A stretch of 22,303 nt of DNA from positions 1-22,303 of the forward strand of contig JALUDK010000380.1 in assembly GCA_027044005.1 (NCBI GenBank), written 5' to 3'. Position 1 is the first letter of the stretch; every line of letters begins with the position of its first letter. Shown here one piece after another: positions 18,481 to 22,303 of the stretch. The stretch is from Acidilobaceae archaeon. GTDB taxonomy: Archaea > Thermoproteota > Thermoprotei_A > Sulfolobales > Acidilobaceae. The position numbers and the translations under genes are program-made. Below the pieces are notes generated by a model. That model saw nothing but the letters and a program-made list of their open reading frames with translations. It was not told the DNA's origin and ran no database searches.

Positions 18481-19572
18481 TCACCTGCTTATCTTGATCT
18501 TGCCGAAGATGAGCAGGGCGAACATGATAGCGAAGGCGCCTAGGCCTACAAGGGCGGCCATAGCCATCTCTGGTTTCAGGTAGGCTAGTGAGGCTCCTAT
18601 TGCGGCTAGGAATATGAATAGTAGCAGGATGAGGCTACCCTCTCCCTTTATGGTTCCTCTCCTTCCCTTCTTGCCGCCTAAGAGTAGCATGCCCAGGAAC
18701 GCGAGCACTAGTATGCCTATGCCTGCCGCAACATACTTCCATATGCTCCCATTGTTTACTATGCTGTCCGCGCTGCCTGCTATGCCTGTTAGGTCTCCGG
18801 TTAGGCTTAGCTGGGCCACGAGCTGCTTGCTAATACTGTTCTGTATGCTCACTCCCTGCTCGTCATAGTAGAACGCCACCTGAACTGCAAAGTTGCTCTC
18901 CTGCGTCACATTAGTAGCGTCTATTATTATGCGGAAGGGCTTGCTCCAGCCCGCACCTGTAGTGTTGATCGGCTCGCCTGCCGGGAGCTTGATGTCATCC
19001 CATAGCACGTTAACCTTTAGTGGCGATGGCTGAGACCATGTTGCCCATACCTGCCCTGGCGGTCCACTCAGCTGCTTCAGGGTGCCAGTAACATAGCCGG
19101 TGTCGCCCATCGCTATCGTCACGGTTTTGCTCGATACGTTCAGCTCGAACTTGACCTCATTGCTCACAACGTACACGGTTATCTGCGCTGTCGCCGCGTT
19201 AGTCGCGCTAAGCGTTATCTTGGTAGTGTCTGGGGGCAGGGTCTGAGTGTAGCCCGTGCTGAGCGGTACTATTGTAGCGCTAGCCACCTGCGTGGTGCCC
19301 GCGTAAGCAGCCAGGCTTATCTCCCCACTCACATTCTTGGCTACTACAAGGACGGCGTCCACATCGCTAGCATTCCACCCTGTAGGGGTTGTTATGTTGA
19401 TTGTTACAGAGCCGTTCGCGGGTATGCTGGTGCTGGCATTGTAGACCGTGTGGTAGAGCCTCGCTGAGAATGTCTGGGTCTCTACTGTGAAGCCTATGTT
19501 GCCCGAGGCCCAGGCCAGGGGCGTTGCGAGCATGAGAACCGCCAGGGCTAACGCTACGGCTACGCTCCTCAC
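18481..19572 (-). CDS. Major surface glycoprotein candidate, first gene of the leftward module
   Basis: Unrecognised, 363 residues. Signal peptide (AVALALAVLMLATPLAWAS), a Ser/Thr/Val-rich beta ectodomain to about 275 with some nine NxS/T sequons (NAS, NGS, NIT, NVS, NTT, NVT), then three C-terminal membrane helices (about 279-300, 314-332, 336-357) with the basic loop GGKKGRRG between the first two and KIKISR at the end. GTG start preceded by GAGGGGAT. As the promoter-proximal gene it is probably strongly expressed, which suits a main virion or envelope protein. Three anchoring helices are unusual for a plain S-layer protein. Structural role is inference from topology and context. Confidence 0.75.
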   Translation of the reverse strand: MRSVAVALALAVLMLATPLAWASGNIGFTVETQTFSARLYHTVYNASTSIPANGSVTINITTPTGWNASDVDAVLVVAKNVSGEISLAAYAGTTQVASATIVPLSTGYTQTLPPDTTKITLSATNAATAQITVYVVSNEVKFELNVSSKTVTIAMGDTGYVTGTLKQLSGPPGQVWATWSQPSPLKVNVLWDDIKLPAGEPINTTGAGWSKPFRIIIDATNVTQESNFAVQVAFYYDEQGVSIQNSISKQLVAQLSLTGDLTGIAGSADSIVNNGSIWKYVAAGIGILVLAFLGMLLLGGKKGRRGTIKGEGSLILLLFIFLAAIGASLAYLKPEMAMAALVGLGAFAIMFALLIFGKIKISR

Positions 19573-19725
19573 ACGTATCCCCTCACACTCAATAGATACT
19601 ACGGCCCTAGGCCGAAGAAATCCTTGAAACAGAGTTCACGATGGTTTTTTAATGGTGTGAAACCGAGTTCAAGGATTTCTTCAGAGCACACCTATGAATA
19701 CTAAACAGACTGTGGGGTGTATGCA
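19573..19725. promoter_or_regulatory. Divergent promoter of the two surface-protein operons
   Basis: The 153-bp gap drives the leftward run from 19572 and the rightward run from 19726. Its centre (TTTTTTAAT, 19645-19653) is AT-rich and can serve as TATA element on both strands, giving start sites about 25 bases away and leaders of about 50 bases each side. A large dyad (19614-19682) surrounds it. Confidence 0.6.
19614..19682. repeat. 69-bp dyad with perfect 15-bp arms
   Basis: GAAGAAATCCTTGAA at 19614-19628 is exactly complementary to TTCAAGGATTTCTTC at 19668-19682. Inside, TTCAC (19635-19639) and GTGAA (19657-19661) form a second matching pair, so symmetry continues toward the AT-rich centre near 19648. 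The dyad lies midway between two divergent start codons (about 75 bases each side). Confidence 0.85.
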
Positions 19726-20337
19726 GTGGAGAAACGCAGGCTCCTACTTGCTCCAGTGTTACTGCTAGTAGCATTAGCAGGCTTCACTGCGGGTCTCCAC
19801 ACGCAGAACAGCACAGACGCGGCCGGCCAGCTAGAACACGCGATGCACGTTGAACTAATGGTATACAGGAACGGAGAGCTAGTCTACTACGACCCTGACG
19901 ACCCCGCTACAATCGGATTCCTTCAGGTTCTAGCGGAAGTAATCGCAAGCGACATCGCGCCGGCGATAAGCGCAAGCGGTGGCGCAACACTCACAAAGTT
20001 CGCGACTGGTGACCCCGTTTATCCTGGTAAAATGTTTGTTACAACAACGAACACAGCGTACAGCAGGGACATGGTTGATTTACCGACGAACAGGATTGAT
20101 GCGTCAATTTCTGAAGCAAAAATAATCAATAATAGTGTTATTTTTACTGCTTCATTCACAGTAGATAGCAATATAACAATTTACGGCGTTGGCATGTATG
20201 CATCGCTCGATTCGATCACAGGGTCAACAAGTGGGTCGCGATATGATGTCCTACTGTTCTACGACCCACTCGCGCAGTCGCTCAGCGTAGCATCGGGCGA
20301 TGTGATCACCGTAGTGTATAAGATCGTCGTGCCATGA
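19726..20337 (+). CDS. Secreted structural protein, possible fibre-type
   Basis: Unrecognised, 203 residues. Signal/anchor at about 5-22 (LLLAPVLLLVALAGFTAG), then VELMVYRNGELVYYDPDDPA, helices (LQVLAEVIASDIAPA), and a beta-rich end with NITIYGVGMYASLDSITG, LLFYDPLAQ and SGDVITVVYKIVV. The closing pattern (new-line-of-strand with f-x-D-P-L, then S-x-G-D-x-I-x-V-x-Y-x-I) is common at the C-termini of phage and halovirus tail or receptor-binding proteins; here it is resemblance of pattern, not a family match. GTG at 19726 has GGGGTG six bases upstream. First gene of the rightward operon opposite the leftward surface-protein run; it has no C-terminal anchor. Confidence 0.7.
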   Translation: MEKRRLLLAPVLLLVALAGFTAGLHTQNSTDAAGQLEHAMHVELMVYRNGELVYYDPDDPATIGFLQVLAEVIASDIAPAISASGGATLTKFATGDPVYPGKMFVTTTNTAYSRDMVDLPTNRIDASISEAKIINNSVIFTASFTVDSNITIYGVGMYASLDSITGSTSGSRYDVLLFYDPLAQSLSVASGDVITVVYKIVVP

Positions 20338-20349
20338 TGGTGGGGGCTC

Positions 20350-20895
20350 ATGCGTCGCGCTGCTCTTCTAGGTCTTTTTCTCCTGGCCGCCTTGGCAGGG
20401 TACGTCGCGGGGGCATTAACACCACAGCTCCTGGCACAGCCGACGCTATCTGCTAGCCAGTCCGAGCCGGCTTATGCGGACACGAGCAAGTCCTACACTA
20501 TAGGCTACGAGGTTACGCTGAAGGCCGGCGGGCAGAACGTTACTGTGGCGAGCTCTAACGTGAGCCTCGGGCAGGGCCCGCGTGTTGGCGCGGTTAGCGT
20601 TGCCTACGGGCTTGGCTATGCATTGGGCGCGGAGAACTACACTACTGCAGACGCTAACGTTAGCGAGCCGGCCAGCGTAATCATACCGCCGCCCGAGACC
20701 GTAACTGAGACAGAGACGGTGACTCAGACCGTTACTGTTACAACCACGGTTGTTAACGGCACTACTATTGTTAGGACCGTGCCGCAGGCCCCCACCGAGC
20801 TTTCCAATAGCGGGCCGGACTGGCGGGGCATAGCCCTTGTGGGCGGCCTGGTGCTCCTCTTGCTCGGGTTCTTGGCGATGGGCGGGAAGAGGTGA
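20350..20895 (+). CDS. Surface protein with Thr-rich stalk and C-terminal anchor
   Basis: Unrecognised, 181 residues. Signal peptide (AALLGLFLLAALAGYVAGAL), a small beta ectodomain with sequons (NVT, NVS, NYT), a stalk of alternating Thr/Val/Glu (ETVTETETVTQTVTVTTTVV), another NGT sequon, and a C-terminal membrane helix (about 158-176, GIALVGGLVLLLLGFLAMG) with basic end. Thr-rich stalks of this kind are common in crenarchaeal surface and viral spike proteins, often O-glycosylated. ATG after GGTGGGGG. It follows the fibre-type candidate by 12 bases, so the two may work together at the surface, for example as an anchored base and a distal protein (inference). Confidence 0.74.
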   Translation: MRRAALLGLFLLAALAGYVAGALTPQLLAQPTLSASQSEPAYADTSKSYTIGYEVTLKAGGQNVTVASSNVSLGQGPRVGAVSVAYGLGYALGAENYTTADANVSEPASVIIPPPETVTETETVTQTVTVTTTVVNGTTIVRTVPQAPTELSNSGPDWRGIALVGGLVLLLLGFLAMGGKR

Positions 20896-20901
20896 TCCTA
20901 G

Positions 20902-21165
20902 GTGTCTAGGGCTAGGAAGAAAGGGAAGGGGATAGACTGGGGCAGGATACGATGGGGCACACTGACAGAGTGGTGCAAGCGGCATAACGGGGAGATTAAG
21001 CGGCTAACAGGCAAATCCTGTTTTACTCAGAGCGGTGAGCTAAACGACCGCACTCTGCGCTACCTGTATAATCATGAGGATATTATCAAGCGAATAGCGA
21101 AGTCGCACTGGAAGCGGGTCAAGCGGAAGATACACTTCAAGCTCCATGTTCTAGGTGATGGATAA
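20902..21165 (+). CDS. Small basic protein upstream of RelE-like gene
   Basis: Eighty-seven residues, very basic (RARKKGKGIDWGRIRWG at the start; SHWKRVKRKIHFKLH near the end) with a central helical part (LTEWCKRHNGEIKRLTG, DRTLRYLYNHEDIIKRIAK). I do not recognise the family. GTG at 20902 has a full-length GAGGTGATCC SD site six bases upstream, the strongest seen here. It overlaps the RelE-like gene as TAATG, the layout of a toxin-antitoxin pair, but antitoxins are usually acidic, so it may instead be a nucleic-acid-binding protein. Confidence 0.7.
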   Translation: MSRARKKGKGIDWGRIRWGTLTEWCKRHNGEIKRLTGKSCFTQSGELNDRTLRYLYNHEDIIKRIAKSHWKRVKRKIHFKLHVLGDG

Positions 21166-21443
21166 TGGCGTCCTCGTCCTGCGGTAAGTGGGAGATAGCC
21201 GAGGATCCCAGGATCATCAAGTGGCTATCAAGGCACCGGAACTATTTTCCCCTCTATCAGAGGATGAAGAATGAGATCCTGCAGAACCCATACTCTTTCA
21301 AGCGGCTCCGGGGCAAGTGCTCGAGGTATAGGCGGCACAAGCGAGGGGACCTACGCGTGGTCTTCGAGATTCAGGGATGCATCGTCGTGATGAAGAGGGT
21401 TGGGCTTAGGAAGAACATCTATAAGGAGCTGGGGTGCGAGTAG
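21165..21443 (+). CDS. RelE/ParE-superfamily toxin-like protein
   Basis: Ninety-two residues. The second half shows the RelE/ParE pattern: NPYSFKRLRGKCSRYRRHK, then GDLRVVFEIQGCIVVMKRVG and LRKNIYKEL, matching the L-x-G...yR-x-R-x-GdyRv-y-i...i-v-x-vghR-x-x-vY consensus. The N-terminal half is a helical region (DPRIIKWLSRHRNYFPLYQRM). Known: RelE-type proteins are ribosome-dependent mRNA endonucleases, ParE targets gyrase; short size and basic surface fit. ATG overlaps the upstream stop and has GGTGA upstream. The usual His is replaced by Leu-Arg (GLRKN). Could be an addiction module that keeps the element in the cell (inference). Confidence 0.78.
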   Translation: MASSSCGKWEIAEDPRIIKWLSRHRNYFPLYQRMKNEILQNPYSFKRLRGKCSRYRRHKRGDLRVVFEIQGCIVVMKRVGLRKNIYKELGCE

Positions 21444-21447
21444 AGTG

Positions 21448-21612
21448 CTAGCCACATATGTACTTGGGGAGCTTGCCCTCGTCGCAGAGCCTGAGAACCT
21501 TAGCGGTCTGACGGCCGTCGAGGTAAAGCTCCCCGTCTATAATGAAATACCTGATGCCGTGCCTGTTCAGGGCCTCTATAACGCTCTTGGGGACGGAGAC
21601 CATCTGAGCCAT
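21448..21612 (-). CDS. Very small (54-residue) hypothetical protein
   Basis: A complete reading frame from ATG 21612 to TAG 21448, convergent with the RelE-like gene. The protein starts MAQMVSVPKSVIEALNRHG, followed by IRYFIIDGELYLDGRQTA and KVLRLCDEGKLPKYICG: helix, beta hairpin, helix, with two Cys. Support for reality: GGGTGGT SD site upstream, a TATA element (TTATATAA, 21650-21657) at the right distance, and sensible composition. The plus-strand frame over the same bases has no such support. The hairpin-helix form would suit a small DNA-binding protein (AbrB- or RHH-sized); no family assigned. Confidence 0.68.
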   Translation of the reverse strand: MAQMVSVPKSVIEALNRHGIRYFIIDGELYLDGRQTAKVLRLCDEGKLPKYICG

Positions 21613-21674
21613 TCCCCGGCACCACCCTCTCCATGCGTCGCTTGCAACCTTATATAATGTTAGGGTGGTGTACG
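21613..21674. promoter_or_regulatory. TATA element TTATATAA between divergent genes
   Basis: TTATATAA at 21650-21657 is a palindromic TATA box. On the minus strand it predicts a start near 21628, 15-20 bases upstream of the ATG at 21612. On the plus strand a start would fall at about the GTG at 21675, so that gene might be nearly leaderless or use another promoter. Confidence 0.6.
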
Positions 21675-21995
21675 GTGAGTTTTGATATAGAGAGTTATAA
21701 GCTGGGGCGTAAGAGCACCGAGAAGTACATCCAAGCGGTCAAACATCTCCTTACCGAGGGCAGCGTGGCGGATAAGCTGGCCTACGCCGCGCCATACATT
21801 TGTGGCCAGAGTGTGGACCTCTCGGGCTTCGAGCTCTACGCTATTATCGAGTGGCTGGAGCGCCCCGAGGGGCCGCCGCCTAGCGCTACGTTCGAGGCCT
21901 TACGTAGCATGCTACGTGGTTGTAGGGGCGTGGTTACGGACGAGGAGCTCGCTAGGCTTGTAGAGGATAGCGGGGAGCCTGGGGGCGAGGAGTAG
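21675..21995 (+). CDS. Small acidic helical hypothetical protein
   Basis: Unrecognised, 106 residues from GTG 21675 (GGTGGT about five bases upstream; the frame is open further upstream but would start before the TATA box). Mostly helical: KLGRKSTEKYIQAVKHLLTE, ADKLAYAAPYICGQS, LSGFELYAIIEWLERPEG, TFEALRSMLRGCRGVV, and a Glu-rich tail (ELARLVEDSGEPGGEE). It contains two Cys and no membrane helix. Its stop overlaps the GTG of the next gene (TAGTG), so the two are translated in series. Role unknown. Confidence 0.65.
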   Translation: MSFDIESYKLGRKSTEKYIQAVKHLLTEGSVADKLAYAAPYICGQSVDLSGFELYAIIEWLERPEGPPPSATFEALRSMLRGCRGVVTDEELARLVEDSGEPGGEE

Positions 21996-22303
21996 TGCCG
22001 GGGATCGTGGAGTACAAGGAGACGGTTGACTACACGTGGGTGATAGCCCGGGCGCTTGACCGTGTGCTGGAGAGCTACGCGGCAGTGAGCTATGACACGC
22101 CGGGGCCCGGGATCCGGAAGCTCCTGATGGCTGTTCGCGCCCTCTACGCGGCGGTCCGGCCGCTCGTGGCCCCCGAGATAGGCGGGCGACTCGCCGAGGC
22201 CGACAGGCTGGTGAGGAGTGGGAGACACCGCCAGGCGCTCCAGGCTATAGACGACATAATACATGACATACTAGAGGAGCTCGACAGGCGGGGACTCCTG
22301 ATC
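21995..22303 (+). CDS. Helical hypothetical protein (cut by window end)
   Basis: The frame stays open for 103 codons to the window edge. It is helical: VDYTWVIARALDRVLESYAA, a Gly/Pro turn (DTPGPG), IRKLLMAVRALYAAVRPLVA, GRLAEADRLVRSGRHRQALQ, AIDDIIHDILEELDRRG. The three or four amphipathic helices suggest a helical bundle; no recognised motif. GTG 21995 overlaps the upstream stop, with GGGGGCGAGGA three bases before it; GTG 22007 is an alternative. Codon use is GC-rich like the rest of the element. Continues beyond the window, so no function is offered. Confidence 0.65.
   Translation, partial: MPGIVEYKETVDYTWVIARALDRVLESYAAVSYDTPGPGIRKLLMAVRALYAAVRPLVAPEIGGRLAEADRLVRSGRHRQALQAIDDIIHDILEELDRRGLLI

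Noticed and set aside
19614..19682. The 15-bp arms as a transcription terminator
   Set aside because: The dyad lies between divergent starts rather than after gene ends, and archaeal termination relies mainly on T-runs, so an operator/promoter role is more likely.
20446..20985. Minus-strand open frame of 179 codons
   Set aside because: Antisense to the Thr-stalk surface protein, which has a signal peptide, anchor and SD site.
21400..21657. Plus-strand open frame over the 54-codon minus gene
   Set aside because: Starts inside the RelE-like gene, has no SD site; the minus-strand frame has both TATA element and SD site.
21836..22264. Minus-strand open frame of 142 codons
   Set aside because: Antisense to two overlapping plus-strand genes; Pro/Ser/Arg-rich and without SD site.
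1..22303. CRISPR array, rRNA or tRNA genes, insertion sequences, integrase
   Set aside because: I saw no regularly spaced direct repeats, no conserved rRNA/tRNA sequence, no transposase motifs or terminal repeats, and no tyrosine recombinase motif in the reading frames.

Overview
This window reads as part of the genome of a virus, provirus or virus-like plasmid of a hyperthermophilic crenarchaeon, with a Desulfurococcales/Pyrodictiaceae-type host as the best guess. The reasons are: GC-rich DNA with AGG/AGA, ATA and CTA codons; strong GGTGA/GAGGTGATCC Shine-Dalgarno (SD) sites in front of GTG, TTG and ATG starts; TATA-type promoters; tightly overlapping small genes; many ribbon-helix-helix (RHH) and winged-helix (wHTH) regulators; an AcrIII-1 (DUF1874) anti-CRISPR, a family typical of crenarchaeal viruses; and no ribosomal, tRNA or central metabolic genes. 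No integrase, polymerase, packaging ATPase or known capsid protein was recognised, so the class of element stays open. Both window ends cut through genes.

Layout. (1) 1-3.6 kb, minus strand: an anti-defence/DNA-modification operon with a PP-loop ATPase (cut by the window start), a DpdA-like DNA-guanine transglycosylase, a zinc-knuckle/RHH protein, the AcrIII-1 cA4 ring nuclease, a possible PD-(D/E)XK nuclease, small unknowns and a leading RHH regulator. (2) 3.7-5.2 kb: small membrane proteins and a second RHH regulator; both RHH promoters carry TTAGCTAATTAG. (3) 5.27-6.33 kb, plus strand: four tandem paralogous wHTH genes with a C-terminal CxxxC motif; a fifth, AT-rich relative lies at 8.6 kb. 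(4) 6.35-9.5 kb: unknowns, a YwgA-like regulator, a protein with a repeat-expanded linker, and a 327-bp AT-rich intergenic region full of inverted repeats between convergent genes (candidate origin). (5) 9.6-11.75 kb: two membrane proteins and a second YwgA-like gene. (6) 11.8-13.6 kb, minus strand: two PIN-domain/small-partner modules around a membrane protein. (7) 13.57-19.57 kb, minus strand: a long run of ten membrane or secreted proteins, including glycosylated surface proteins, two very hydrophobic hairpin proteins and a membrane-anchored trypsin-like protease; this is probably the virion/envelope module. (8) 19.7-22.3 kb, mostly plus strand: two more secreted/surface proteins read divergently from a large dyad-symmetric promoter, a RelE-like toxin with a basic partner, a 54-codon minus-strand gene and two unknowns.

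Working model (inference): the left operon shields the element from host immunity by replacing guanines in its DNA with a 7-deazaguanine and by destroying the type III CRISPR second messenger cA4. A dense set of small DNA-binding proteins controls switching. The right half builds a membrane-rich particle or surface structure, possibly matured by the encoded serine protease. Start codons were mostly set by SD spacing; in many neighbouring pairs the upstream gene's TGA stop lies inside the next gene's GGTGA SD site.
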